Assembly (NCBI RefSeq): GCF_000367365.1
Contig: NZ_BARF01000099.1
Coordinates: 62,001-126,000, forward strand
From: Streptomyces prunicolor NBRC 13075
GTDB lineage: Bacteria; Actinomycetota; Actinomycetes; Streptomycetales; Streptomycetaceae
DNA length: 64,000 bases
Reading direction: 5' to 3'
Of this stretch, positions 55,256 to 63,635 are shown piece by piece (position 1 is the first letter of the stretch; every line of letters begins with the position of its first letter). The notes beneath the pieces were generated by a model. The model worked only from the letters and a program-made list of their open reading frames with translations. It was not told where the DNA came from and did no database searches. A program made the translations under genes and the position numbers.

Positions 55256-57217
55256 TCACGCCCCCGCCCGGTCCCGGGGGCGCCGTCCCAGCAACTCCGC
55301 CAACCCTCGTCGAGTCGCGGCCAGCACAACCCGGTCCGAGCTCCGCAGGACATACGTGTCGGGGAGGTCCCACACCAACCCCGACCGCCGTACGTCCTCG
55401 GAGGCGTCCCGCGTCGCCGTGTCCAAGGCAAGCACCCGCCACGACCCGGCCCGGAACGCCTCGGCGATGGTCTTCCCGTCCAGCTGGGGATGCCCGCCCA
55501 CAGTCATCGCCGCGAACAGCAGCACCCGCCGCTCGACAGGGATCGCCCCCAGGATCTGCCGCCCCATCATCGCCCCGGCGAACGCGGGCGCGGCCAGATG
55601 GGACACGCTCCGGCTCCGGGTGAGGGCACCGGGGTGCGCGGCCCGCAGGGTGCGGTACACGGCGGTGGCGAAGTCGTCGTCGTACAGCCGGAGTACGACG
55701 CGTAGATCCGGCCGCACGGAGCGGGCGTACAGCACCGCTTCGAGGTTGGTCGTGTCGGAGCTGGTGACCGCGAGGAGGGCGTGGGCGCGGTGGATCTTGG
55801 CGGATTCCAGGACGCCCTCCTGGGTGACGTCACCGAGGATCACCGGCACCCGAAGCCGGCGCGCGACCGCGAGCCCGCGTGCCTCGGGGTCGGCCTCGAC
55901 GCACACCACGGGGATGTTGAGTTCGCGCAGCCGGGTCAGCACCCGGGTGCCGATCTTGCCGAGCCCGAGCAGCACGACATGCCCGCCGAGCCCCCGCGGC
56001 GGCTTGCGCAACGCGGACGCCGTACGGAAGGTGCCCAGCGCTTCCAGCACGGCGGCCAGCAGCACCGGCAGCATCAGCAACCCGACGAGACCGGAGAGGA
56101 GTTGAAGGATCTGCCGGCCCAGAGACGCCCCGATCGCGGGGTCGTCGATCGCGAAGAGATCGAGCAGGGTCAGATAGAAGGCGGTCAGCGGATGGATCTT
56201 GGTCACCAGCCACAGCGAGACGGCGAGCGCGACCACGCACGCCACCATGCCTGCCAGCGACCACCGCAGCCGCCGCGAGAAGAGCGAGGAGAACGCCGGT
56301 ACGACACCGCCCCCGCGCCCGCCCGGCAACTGCGGCCCGGCGTACGAGACTTGCTCCAGGACGACGGTTCCGCGCCCGGTGGCGGAGGCGACGGCCGCCG
56401 CGTCGGGCAGCAGGCGCGGGCCGTGTTCGCCCATGCCCTCGGAGCCGTCCGCGCCGGCCGGGTCGCTGCTGGTCGCCGACAGGAGGGCGAGCGTGGCGAG
56501 CCCCGGGTCGGCGACCTGCCCGGGTCCCGGCGGCGGCCGTTCCACCGCGCGCAGCAGCAGCCCGTCGGTCTGGACGACCTTGCTGGTACCGGCGAGCGCG
56601 GTGGCGGCCAGCGCGGGTGCGGCGGTGTCGGCGTCGGACAGGACGGTGGTCGAGGCGTCGAACCCGGTACCGGGCCCGCCACTCGTCCCGTCGCCGGTCG
56701 CCAACGCGGCGGCCTGGTCGAGGAGTTCCTCGATGTGCTGGCCGAGCCGCCGGTTGTAGAGGCGGATCACCAGCCGGATACGGGGGTTGAGGCGGCGGGC
56801 GGTGAGGGCGGCGCGGATGTTCGTCTCGTCGTCGTCGTAGACCAGGGCCAGCGCGGTCGCCCGCTCCACACCCGCCTCCGCGAACACCGCCTCGGTCAGC
56901 TCGGCGACCTCCAACACCCGCTCCCCGCGCGGAGGTTCGGGGGTGAGGGGTGCGGTGGTGCCGTTGCCACCATTGCCGTTGGCCCGGCCCACCGCCGCGT
57001 TGACCCGGTCGAGCAGCGCGGCGGAGGCGGCACGCGCGCGGCCGACGACGGGTTGGCGGGCGGTGGCCTCGGAGAGCGGGACGACGAGGGTGATCTGCTC
57101 GCCGTAGACACTCCGCAGTTCGACGGCGAGCCGGTGCGCGAGCGCGTCGTCGCCGCACACCACCATGTGTGCCCGGGCACTGCCCGGAGGGGTCTGATTC
57201 GGAACGCTGCTCGCCAC
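55256..57217 (-). CDS. NAD-binding (double TrkA-N/RCK) membrane protein
   Basis: A 653-residue protein with two RCK-type nucleotide-binding domains. The first (about 10-200) starts RAHMVVCGDDALAHRLAVEL and keeps the Rossmann Gly motif only loosely; the second (about 400-560) begins GGHVVLLGLGKIGTRVLTRL with a complete GxGxxG and contains VEADPEARGLAVARRL and GDVTQEGVLESAKI. Between them are about three helices with a pore-like ITKIHPLTAFYLTLLDLFA region (WLVTKIHPLTAFYLTLLDL). It may be a ligand-gated K+ channel-like protein. GTG 57217 is tentative; an ATG 30 codons upstream is possible. Confidence 0.82.
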   Translation of the reverse strand: MASSVPNQTPPGSARAHMVVCGDDALAHRLAVELRSVYGEQITLVVPLSEATARQPVVGRARAASAALLDRVNAAVGRANGNGGNGTTAPLTPEPPRGERVLEVAELTEAVFAEAGVERATALALVYDDDETNIRAALTARRLNPRIRLVIRLYNRRLGQHIEELLDQAAALATGDGTSGGPGTGFDASTTVLSDADTAAPALAATALAGTSKVVQTDGLLLRAVERPPPGPGQVADPGLATLALLSATSSDPAGADGSEGMGEHGPRLLPDAAAVASATGRGTVVLEQVSYAGPQLPGGRGGGVVPAFSSLFSRRLRWSLAGMVACVVALAVSLWLVTKIHPLTAFYLTLLDLFAIDDPAIGASLGRQILQLLSGLVGLLMLPVLLAAVLEALGTFRTASALRKPPRGLGGHVVLLGLGKIGTRVLTRLRELNIPVVCVEADPEARGLAVARRLRVPVILGDVTQEGVLESAKIHRAHALLAVTSSDTTNLEAVLYARSVRPDLRVVLRLYDDDFATAVYRTLRAAHPGALTRSRSVSHLAAPAFAGAMMGRQILGAIPVERRVLLFAAMTVGGHPQLDGKTIAEAFRAGSWRVLALDTATRDASEDVRRSGLVWDLPDTYVLRSSDRVVLAATRRGLAELLGRRPRDRAGA

Positions 57218-57346
57218 GAGGGGAAAGACTGCCCCAAGGAGGCGGGTGGTTCCAGTATTCCGCTGAACACCCGTGCCCCGACTGCCGTATGCAGAGACAG
57301 GGAGCAAAACTCGCGAAAACAGGCGTCTGCCGGAGGTATCTCACCC

Positions 57347-58447
57347 GTGGCCATCACCACCGAACCAGCCGCGCCGACCACGGACCCGCCTCAGCAGCCA
57401 CCCGCGCCCGCGACGCCGGCCGCGCCCGCCAAGGAGTCACCGGCCGCGCCCGCCAAGGAGTCACCGGACGCGCCCGCAAACGCGGCGGCGAAGGACGGCT
57501 GGCAGCTCAACTCCCCGCTCGTGCTGACCATGGTGCTGCTCCTGGTCGTACTGGCGCAGGGCCCGATCCGGCAGGCCCTGTCCGCGCCGGTGATGCAGAG
57601 CTGGATGACGGTGTTCGTGGCCGTGGTCGTCCAGGCACTGCCCTTCCTGGTGCTGGGCGTGCTGCTGTCGGCGGCCATCGCGGTGTTCGTACCGCCGACG
57701 TTCTTCGCCCGCGCGCTCCCCAACAACCCTGTACTGGCGGTGCCGGTGGCCGGGATGGCGGGCGCGATCCTGCCGGGCTGCGAGTGCGCGTCGGTGCCGG
57801 TGGCCGGGGCGCTGGTGCGCCGGGGGGTCACCCCGGCGGCGGCGATCGCGTTCCTGCTCTCTGCCCCGGCGATCAACCCGATCGTCCTGACGGCGACGGC
57901 GGTGGCGTTCCCGCGCAACCCCGAGATGGTGCTCGCCCGGTTCGCGGGCAGCCTGCTCGTGGCCTGCGCGATGGGCTGGCTGTGGCAGCGGATCGGCCGT
58001 ACCGACTGGCTGCGCCTGCCCGCCCACGAACCGCACGAGGGGGAGACCAAGGGCGCCGCGTTCTGGGGCTCGGTGCGGCACGACGTGATGCAGGCCGGCG
58101 GCTTCCTCGTCCTCGGCGCGATGTCGGCGGCCACGCTCAAGGCGGTGGCCCCCGCGAGCTGGCTGCGCACGGCCGCCGACAACCCGGTGGTGGCGATCCT
58201 CGCCCTCTCGATCCTCGCCGTCCTGCTGTCGATCTGCTCGGAGGCGGACGCGTTCGTGGCCGCGTCGCTCACCCAGTTCTCGCTCACGGCCAAGCTCGCG
58301 TTCCTGGTGGTGGGCCCGATGATCGACCTGAAACTGTTCGCCATGCAGGCGGGCACCTTCGGCCGCGGCTTCGCGCTGCGCTTCGCACCGGCCACCTTCG
58401 TCCTCGCCATCGCGGGCGCGGTCGTCACCGGGGCGGTGCTTCTGTGA
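57347..58447 (+). CDS. UPF0718-type permease
   Basis: A 366-residue protein: a Pro/Ala-rich N-terminal tail with a duplicated KESP-x-APA element, then about eight helices. The family's Gly/Cys-rich loops are GMAGAILPGCECASVPVAGA near 138 and the second-half SICSEADAFVAASLTQFS near 290; both contain Cys. The gene pair with a TIGR03943 protein is widespread, and its B. subtilis counterpart ycgRQ belongs to the Zur regulon, so a metal-related transport role is plausible. No Zur-type box was found here. It overlaps the next gene by GTGA. Confidence 0.87.
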   Translation: MAITTEPAAPTTDPPQQPPAPATPAAPAKESPAAPAKESPDAPANAAAKDGWQLNSPLVLTMVLLLVVLAQGPIRQALSAPVMQSWMTVFVAVVVQALPFLVLGVLLSAAIAVFVPPTFFARALPNNPVLAVPVAGMAGAILPGCECASVPVAGALVRRGVTPAAAIAFLLSAPAINPIVLTATAVAFPRNPEMVLARFAGSLLVACAMGWLWQRIGRTDWLRLPAHEPHEGETKGAAFWGSVRHDVMQAGGFLVLGAMSAATLKAVAPASWLRTAADNPVVAILALSILAVLLSICSEADAFVAASLTQFSLTAKLAFLVVGPMIDLKLFAMQAGTFGRGFALRFAPATFVLAIAGAVVTGAVLL

Positions 58448-59232
58448 ACCGGCAGGCACAGGCGGCGGTCCTGTTCCTGGTCGGCGCGGCCCTGCTGCAC
58501 GCGGGCTTCACCAACCTCTACCTGCGCTACGTCAAGGCCGGACTCCAGCCCCTCCTGCTGCTCTCCGGCGCGGTACTGATCGTGGCCGCGCTGGCGACGG
58601 CCTGGTACGAGTGGCGCCGGGCACGGATGGAGAAGGCCCACGCGGAGGCGCACGCGGAAGCCCACGCGGAGGCCCACACCGAGACCGAGACCCACGAAGA
58701 CGCCGCTCACGAGGGCCACGTCCACCGCGAACCCCGTATCGCCTGGCTCCTGGTCCTCCCCCTCTTCGCCCTGATCCTGGTCGCCCCGCCGGCCCTCGGT
58801 TCCTACAGCGCGGTCCGCACGGGCACAGCCATCCAGCAGCCCTACGGCCTCTCCAAGCTCCCCGCAAGCAACCCGCTCACCATCGGCCTGGTCGACTACG
58901 CGACCCGCGCGGTCTACGACCACGGGCGCTCCCTCGGCACCCGTCAGCTCAAGGTCACCGGCTTCATAGCCCTGGACAAGTCCGGCTCCCCGTACCTCGT
59001 CCGCATGGCCCTCAACTGCTGTGCGGCGGACGCCCAGCCGGTCAAGATCGCGCTAACAGGCAAGATCCCACCGGTACTTCAGCCCGACACCTGGCTGGAG
59101 GTCACCGGCACCTACAGCGCCAAGCAGACCAAGGACCCCATCAACAACCGCCCGATCCCCTATTTCCAGGTCACCCTGGCCAAACCGGTCCCGACGCCGA
59201 AGGACCCGTACGACGAGAGCTGGAACCAGTAA
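58444..59232 (+). CDS. TIGR03943-family membrane protein with His-rich linker
   Basis: A 262-residue protein with two N-terminal helices (about 7-27 and 35-55), a cytosol/periplasm loop with four HAEA-type repeats and EDAAHEGHVHRE (about residues 63-95), a third helix WLLVLPLFALILVAPPALGS, and a C-terminal beta-rich domain with LVRMALNCCAADAQPVKIAL and WLEVTGTY. The NCC and His-rich stretch suggest metal binding. Translationally coupled to the UPF0718 permease. Confidence 0.88.
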   Translation: MNRQAQAAVLFLVGAALLHAGFTNLYLRYVKAGLQPLLLLSGAVLIVAALATAWYEWRRARMEKAHAEAHAEAHAEAHTETETHEDAAHEGHVHREPRIAWLLVLPLFALILVAPPALGSYSAVRTGTAIQQPYGLSKLPASNPLTIGLVDYATRAVYDHGRSLGTRQLKVTGFIALDKSGSPYLVRMALNCCAADAQPVKIALTGKIPPVLQPDTWLEVTGTYSAKQTKDPINNRPIPYFQVTLAKPVPTPKDPYDESWNQ

Positions 59233-59243
59233 CTCCCCTGGTT

Positions 59244-59687
59244 TCAACCGAGGTTGGCCACCGCGGTCGCCATCATCGACTCGGCGGCCTCCTCGGTCAG
59301 CTCCGGCGGTACGACCAGCAGGTCCCAGCGGCCCCGGCCCGGGGTGAGCAGCGTGACGGTGTTCGGCGCGTGCACGGCGGTGGTCCTGTGCAGTCGTACG
59401 ACCTGGTTGTGCACGAGCATCCGGCCGGGGGCGGCGGACCAGATCGTTCCGTTCACCATGACGCTGACGATGTGCCCCCAGGTCCGGGGCAGCCCGGCGA
59501 GTAGCCGCGGTACCTCGGTGAGCACATCGTAGGAGTGCGGCCACCAGGCTCCGTCGAGGCGGCGCGGTACGGCGGTGTGCGGTGCGAGGCGCAGCCGGAG
59601 GAGGGGCGGGGCGGCCTGCTCCACGTCCGGCGAAGAAGCGGGAGTGTCCGTGGCGGGCGAACTATGGGTGTCCGTGGGCGCGTTCAT
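59244..59687 (-). CDS. DUF5994 family protein
   Basis: A 147-residue protein with a disordered N-terminus (about 30 residues), then the DUF5994 core: LRLRLAPHTAVPRRLDGAWW, PHSYDVLTEVPRLLAGLPRT, WGHIVSVMVNGTIWSAAPGR, VVRLHRTTAVHAPNTVTLLT and GRWDLLVVPPELTEEAAESM. Function unknown. The ATG at 59687 is preceded by AGGGAC. Its end lies 11 bp from the convergent TIGR03943 stop. Confidence 0.88.
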   Translation of the reverse strand: MNAPTDTHSSPATDTPASSPDVEQAAPPLLRLRLAPHTAVPRRLDGAWWPHSYDVLTEVPRLLAGLPRTWGHIVSVMVNGTIWSAAPGRMLVHNQVVRLHRTTAVHAPNTVTLLTPGRGRWDLLVVPPELTEEAAESMMATAVANLG

Positions 59688-59976
59688 GTCGCGGTCCCTG
59701 TCCTCGGCCGTCCGTCGTGCGGCGGTCCGGTGCCGTGGTGCACTGGGAACGACGACGGCGCCAGAGCCGAGGTGCGGAGAACTCCCGGTACTGCTCACCG
59801 TACTCCCGCCCCGCGCGGGCCGGTCTGCGCCGGAGGCACTCCGAGGCCCTCCGTGGCCCGCGGGCGTACCGTGAAAGGACCGAGGATTTCTCGTGTGCCG
59901 GATCGCACCGGTGCCGTTCTCGGCGAACCACGACGCCGGGGCGGATGTGTTCCGCGCCCGGGGCAGGGCTCAGCCC

Positions 59977-60744
59977 ATGACCGTGAATGTGCCCGGTCGG
60001 CCGGTGACCGCGGCCCTCGTCGGACACGGCGGCGCCGACGGGACGCGCGGGGAGCAGACGTGGTCGTCCCGTCGCGAGCGCGGCCCCTCGCCCTGGGAAG
60101 GGGACCGCGTCCGCCCGCTCAGCCGCCGCCAGATCGAGGACCGTTTCCAGGACCTGGGCGTCCTGTACGAGGAGACCTGCGGCGGCGCCCGCACCGGCAA
60201 CCGTTCCCGTACCGCCTTCCTGCGGCGCCTGGCCGGTGATGTCCGACGGCCAGGTTTCGCCCTGCTGATCGCCGAGAACACGACCCTGACGGCCTGTGCC
60301 TACGGCTTCCCCGTGCGCGTCGGCGATCCCTGGTGGCAGGGCCACGACACCCGGCTGCCCCGGCTGCTGCACGGCCTCGCGGTGACCGGCGGACTCTTCG
60401 CCGTCTCCGGGATCGTCGTCCCGCCCCGCGTGCGCACCCACTACCAGGAACGGGACTGGAACCTCGCCCGGCGCCTCCAGGGCCGGCTGCTCGCCGATCA
60501 CGCGCCGGCCCTCGGCGTCACCCTGATACCCCGCACCGACACCGAGACCCTGGCGGCCTACCGGGCCTGGGGCTGGCAGGACGTCGCGACGGGCCCCGCG
60601 TCCGAGCCCGTACGAGCGGCATCCGGCCCCGTTCGGGGGCCTTCCGACCCCGCGCGAGCCCCCGAACGGGGCCCCTTGGCGGGCCCGGATGCTCTTGATC
60701 CACGGCTTCCCGGCCCGTGCCGGGTGCTGGTTCTGCGCCACTGA
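59977..60744 (+). CDS. GNAT-like acetyltransferase-fold protein
   Basis: A 255-residue protein. Features that fit a GNAT-like fold are ARTGNRSRTAFLRRLAGDVR, the strand FALLIAENTTLTACAYGFPV, LFAVSGIVVPPRVR at the position of strand 4, the basic ERDWNLARRLQGRLLADH helix, and the terminal ETLAAYRAWGWQDV. The CoA pyrophosphate loop (Q/R-x-x-G-x-G/A) is not clearly present. A Pro/Arg-rich tail follows near 215-245. ATG 59977 is chosen; an upstream ATG 59893 would add 28 residues. Confidence 0.68.
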   Translation: MTVNVPGRPVTAALVGHGGADGTRGEQTWSSRRERGPSPWEGDRVRPLSRRQIEDRFQDLGVLYEETCGGARTGNRSRTAFLRRLAGDVRRPGFALLIAENTTLTACAYGFPVRVGDPWWQGHDTRLPRLLHGLAVTGGLFAVSGIVVPPRVRTHYQERDWNLARRLQGRLLADHAPALGVTLIPRTDTETLAAYRAWGWQDVATGPASEPVRAASGPVRGPSDPARAPERGPLAGPDALDPRLPGPCRVLVLRH

Positions 60745-60878
60745 GCGCGTCAACCGGTGGCAGTACATCTGTGTTCGCCGTGACAGAGATTCCCCGGGTG
60801 CGACTAGAGTTCCCGTACGGGGGAACCAGCTCCCGCGGCAGGCCGACCCCGCCCGGGTGGCCCGCAGGAAAGGTGTAC

Positions 60879-61250
60879 ATGCCCGCAGAAAGCCAGCAGC
60901 CCGCGGCCGACCGGCTCGACGACGACGACTACCCCGCCTACACCATGGGCCGGGCCGCCGAGCTGATCGCCTCCACCCCCGGTTTCCTCCGGTCATTGGG
61001 TGAAGCCGGGCTGATCACTCCGAAGCGTTCGGACGGCGGTCACCGACGCTATTCGCGCCATCAACTCCGTACGGCCTCGCGCGCCCGCGAGCTGGTCGAT
61101 CAAGGGACGCCCATCGAGGCCGCGTGCCGGATCATCAGCCTGGAGGACCGCCTCGACGAGGCGTTGCGTCTCAATGAGGCCCTGCGTGGCAACGACGAGC
61201 CGCAGGGAAACGACGAGCCGCGCGGCTCGTCCCACGGTGAGAAAATCTGA
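60879..61250 (+). CDS. MerR-type helix-turn-helix protein, short
   Basis: A 123-residue protein: acidic N-terminus, a MerR DNA-binding domain (YTMGRAAELIASTPGFLRSL, GEAGLITPKRSDGGHRRYSR, QLRTASRARELVDQG) and a short coiled helix EDRLDEALRLNEALRGNDEP in which GNDEPQGNDEPRG repeats. The large C-terminal sensor domain of classical MerR proteins is absent. It lies upstream of the cold shock gene with a 203-bp gap. ATG 60879 has AGGAAAGGTG upstream. Confidence 0.85.
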   Translation: MPAESQQPAADRLDDDDYPAYTMGRAAELIASTPGFLRSLGEAGLITPKRSDGGHRRYSRHQLRTASRARELVDQGTPIEAACRIISLEDRLDEALRLNEALRGNDEPQGNDEPRGSSHGEKI

Positions 61251-61290
61251 TGTCGGCGAAACAGAAATTCACCGTTTCGGACGGCGCTTT

Positions 61291-61335
61291 CGGAACCCAA
61301 TTCCCCCGCCCGGTAAATGGGTTCCGTGCTAGGCT
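61291..61335 (+). promoter_or_regulatory. Inverted repeat and -10 element upstream of the cold shock gene
   Basis: CGGAACCCA (61291-61299) and TGGGTTCCG (61318-61326) are exact complements over an 18-base gap, and TAGGCT at 61330-61335 follows as a likely -10. The dyad is placed where a regulator, or a terminator for the MerR gene, would act. The resulting cold shock transcript would have a leader of about 110 nt, usual for csp genes. Confidence 0.5.
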
Positions 61336-61453
61336 GACTTCAGTTGCAGTTGTGGTTGCCAATTTTGAACCGGACCTCCGGTGCAGGTGATCATCACGGC
61401 GATGGAGGAGATTCGTAAAGTGCGGATCTCGTGCACTGCCTAGGAGTTAAGAC

Positions 61454-61657
61454 ATGGCCACCGGTACCGTGAAGTGGTTCAACGCGGAAAAGGGCTTCGG
61501 CTTCATCGAGCAGGACGGCGGCGGCGCTGACGTCTTCGCCCACTACTCGAACATCGCCACCCAGGGTTTCCGCGAGCTGCAGGAGGGTCAGAAGGTGACC
61601 TTCGACATCACGCAGGGCCAGAAGGGCCCGCAGGCGGAGAACATCGTTCCCGCCTAA
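61454..61657 (+). CDS. Cold shock protein (CspA family)
   Basis: A 67-residue single-domain OB-fold protein: MATGTVKWFNAEKGFGFIEQ with RNP1 KGFGFI, then RNP2 VFAHYSN, then GQKVTFDI and GPQAENIVPA. It binds single-stranded RNA and DNA as an RNA chaperone. TAGGAGTT provides the ribosome binding site and a strong terminator follows. The long leader suggests post-transcriptional control. Confidence 0.97.
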   Translation: MATGTVKWFNAEKGFGFIEQDGGGADVFAHYSNIATQGFRELQEGQKVTFDITQGQKGPQAENIVPA

Positions 61658-61677
61658 GCACGCGAAGCTGCGAAACA

Positions 61678-61704
61678 GGGGCCCGCACCTTGGGTGCGGG
61701 TCCC
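61678..61704 (+). terminator. Rho-independent terminator of the cold shock gene
   Basis: GGGGCCCGCACC pairs with GGTGCGGGTCCC (one bulged T) over a short loop and is followed directly by TTTTCG, 20 bp after the stop codon. Confidence 0.92.
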
Positions 61705-61849
61705 TTTTCGTATCTCCTCATTTACCCGCCGTTCCACAGCCGTTGTTCTGGGCCGTTCCACGGCCGTTGTTCCGGCTTCCCCGGCTTCCCGGTTTTCCCC
61801 GCGGAGAAATCCTCCCCTCTCCTCCCGCTCGAACCCTTGGTGAGGCACC

Positions 61850-62209
61850 ATGCGCTGCGTGATCGCCCGTTACCCCTTCGATCTGACGAAGAGCGAGGTG
61901 GAGGACATGCTCAAGGGCATCCGCCCGGAGCAGCCCGTCACCGGCCAGTGCGCCGTCATCAGTCGCAAGCTGTACCCGGTCAAGCAGGTCGGCGAGGTCA
62001 TCACCAAGCAGGACCGCCGTGACTTCACCGCCTTCGAGGTGACCAGGGCCCTCACCCGGCTCGGCTTCACCTGCCACGAGACGCCGCCCGCGCCCGCGAC
62101 TCCCGCCGCGCCCGCGCCTTCGCCGGCCCCCGCCGAGGACAGCACCACTGGCACCTCCGCGGACTCCGGCCCGGAATCGACCTCGTACATCGGTACAACC
62201 CTGGGCTGA
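61850..62209 (+). CDS. SCO5918 family protein
   Basis: A 119-residue protein with the conserved start MRCVIARYPFDLTKSEVEDM, then VTGQCAVISRKLYPVKQVGE and ITKQDRRDFTAFEVTRALTR, and a variable Pro/Ala/Ser-rich tail. It regularly follows cold shock protein genes in Streptomyces, as it does here. Function is unknown; the small basic domain could bind nucleic acid. Confidence 0.9.
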   Translation: MRCVIARYPFDLTKSEVEDMLKGIRPEQPVTGQCAVISRKLYPVKQVGEVITKQDRRDFTAFEVTRALTRLGFTCHETPPAPATPAAPAPSPAPAEDSTTGTSADSGPESTSYIGTTLG

Positions 62210-62258
62210 CGCCTCCGCCCGCACGTCCCCGCACACCCCGAGCGACCACGCCGCCATC

Positions 62259-62325
62259 GATCCATCCGGGCGCGAGGTCGCTCTTTGCGTCGCGGCCGGA
62301 TGGATCTGTCGCGGCCGGATGGATC
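62259..62325. repeat. Direct and inverted repeats between convergent genes
   Basis: An 18-bp unit beginning GTCGCGGCCGGATGG and ending ATC occurs at 62289-62306 and 62308-62325. The sequence GATCCATCCGG at 62259-62269 is the complement of the end of either copy, so two alternative hairpins can form. It lies just before the stop of the convergent PucR gene and probably ends transcription. Confidence 0.7.
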
Positions 62326-62333
62326 CACGGCCG

Positions 62334-63392
62334 TCACAGCTCCTTGTCGGGCCAGTCCAGTAGCCGTGCCCCGATGACCGCCGTCTGCAGCGTGTACCGC
62401 TGGCCGGGGTCCGTCGGATCCGCGCCGGTGAGCTGGTGGATGCGCTCCAGCCGGTAGGTCAGCGCGCGCACGCTCAGCGAGAGCCGGCGCGCGGACTCCG
62501 CCGCCACACAACCGGAGTCGAAGTACGTCGACAGGGTGTCCAGCAACGGGCGCGCACCGCCGCGCGCCTTCGTGAGCGGGCCCAGCGCGTCGAGGACCAG
62601 ATCGGTCATCGCCTGCCGGTCGCGCGTGAGCACCGGATAGACCAGCAGGTCGGCGGCGCGCAGGAGGGGGCCCTCCAGGTTGAGCCGCTCGGCCAGTTCG
62701 AGGGTGTTCAGGGCCTCCTCGTACGACTGGACGATCCCGCCCGCGCCCGGCTGCGGCCGGCCGATCGCCGCGCGGGTGCCCTCCGCGGCGGCGTACGACT
62801 GCTTGGCGAAGTGGGCGAGGATGTCGTCCTGGTCGCCGGGCGCGACGCACAGCATCCGGCCGGCCTTCGTGGTGAGCAGGATGTTGCGGTCACCGAAACG
62901 GCTGATCATCGCGCGCTCCACCTGACGCGGCACCGGCGCGCTCTCGTCGTACGGCGTCGGGCCCTGGACCACGGCGACGGCGTGCGAGTGGGAGAGGCGC
63001 AGGCCGAAGCGCTCGGCGCGTTCCGCGAGCCGGCCCAGATCGCTGCGGCCGTAGAGCAGGTCGTCGATGAACTCCCGCCGCGCCGCCTCTTCCTGTCGTA
63101 CGGCGAGACGCTGCGCGCGTTCGTAGCCCTCGGTGAAGGCGTCGACCACCTGCTGCATGGCGGCGAGGGTGCAGTCGGCGGCACCGGGGGTCTGCGGCCA
63201 GGCGGTGCGGGTGGCGGTGAGATGGGCGCTGACCAGGGCGCGCAGCCCGTGGCCGGCCTCGGCGGCCTGTTCGCCCAGGGCGCGGCGGGTCTCCAACTCG
63301 GCCCGGGTCAGGCGCCGTCCGGTGCCGGCGACGTCGGCCAGGAGCCGCGCATACCCCGCCAGATAGTGCTCAGGCATTTCGCGCTCCGGCAA
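62334..63392 (-). CDS. PucR-family transcriptional regulator
   Basis: A 352-residue protein: an N-terminal helical domain (GYARLLADVAGTGRRLTRAE), a central GGDEF-like/CdaR region (ILLTTKAGRMLCVAPGDQDD, then YEEALNTLELAERL) and a PucR C-terminal helix-turn-helix (TLSTYFDSGCVAAESARRLS, LSVRALTYRLERIHQLTG). Members respond to purine or amino-acid metabolites. It is divergent from the partial membrane gene at the right edge. Confidence 0.9.
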   Translation of the reverse strand: MPEREMPEHYLAGYARLLADVAGTGRRLTRAELETRRALGEQAAEAGHGLRALVSAHLTATRTAWPQTPGAADCTLAAMQQVVDAFTEGYERAQRLAVRQEEAARREFIDDLLYGRSDLGRLAERAERFGLRLSHSHAVAVVQGPTPYDESAPVPRQVERAMISRFGDRNILLTTKAGRMLCVAPGDQDDILAHFAKQSYAAAEGTRAAIGRPQPGAGGIVQSYEEALNTLELAERLNLEGPLLRAADLLVYPVLTRDRQAMTDLVLDALGPLTKARGGARPLLDTLSTYFDSGCVAAESARRLSLSVRALTYRLERIHQLTGADPTDPGQRYTLQTAVIGARLLDWPDKEL

Positions 63393-63418
63393 CTCCGCCC
63401 CCCGTTTCCTTGACGCCC

Positions 63419-63445
63419 CGGTGACGCTTTCTTAGCGCGTCACCG
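63419..63445. promoter_or_regulatory. Candidate operator upstream of the PucR gene
   Basis: CGGTGACGC (63419-63427) and GCGTCACCG (63437-63445) are exact complements around TTTCTTAGC. It is 27 bp upstream of the PucR start and probably serves for control of that gene. The remaining gap to 63635 shows no other clear signal. Confidence 0.6.
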
Positions 63446-63635
63446 GCATCAAGACCCTAATGAACACTGCCGGGTTCCGGCAATGCGCGGGCGCGCACCC
63501 CGCGTGCACCATGGCGCCAGGGGAGCACCGCGGAAGGTTCCGGTGCCGGACACCGGCAGGTGTCCCGCACCGGTTCCGCGAGCCGCGGATCCCCGTGGAC
63601 TGTCGGGGCGAGTCAGGGAACGGGGGGCCGGGATC

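Noticed and set aside
55781..57346. Long upstream extension of the UPF0718 permease frame
   Set aside because: It is antisense to the NAD-binding protein and has no homology; GTG 57347 is the natural start.
57218..57346. Zur box upstream of the UPF0718/TIGR03943 pair
   Set aside because: The Bacillus counterpart is Zur-controlled, but no TGAAAATGATTTTCA-like palindrome was found in this gap.
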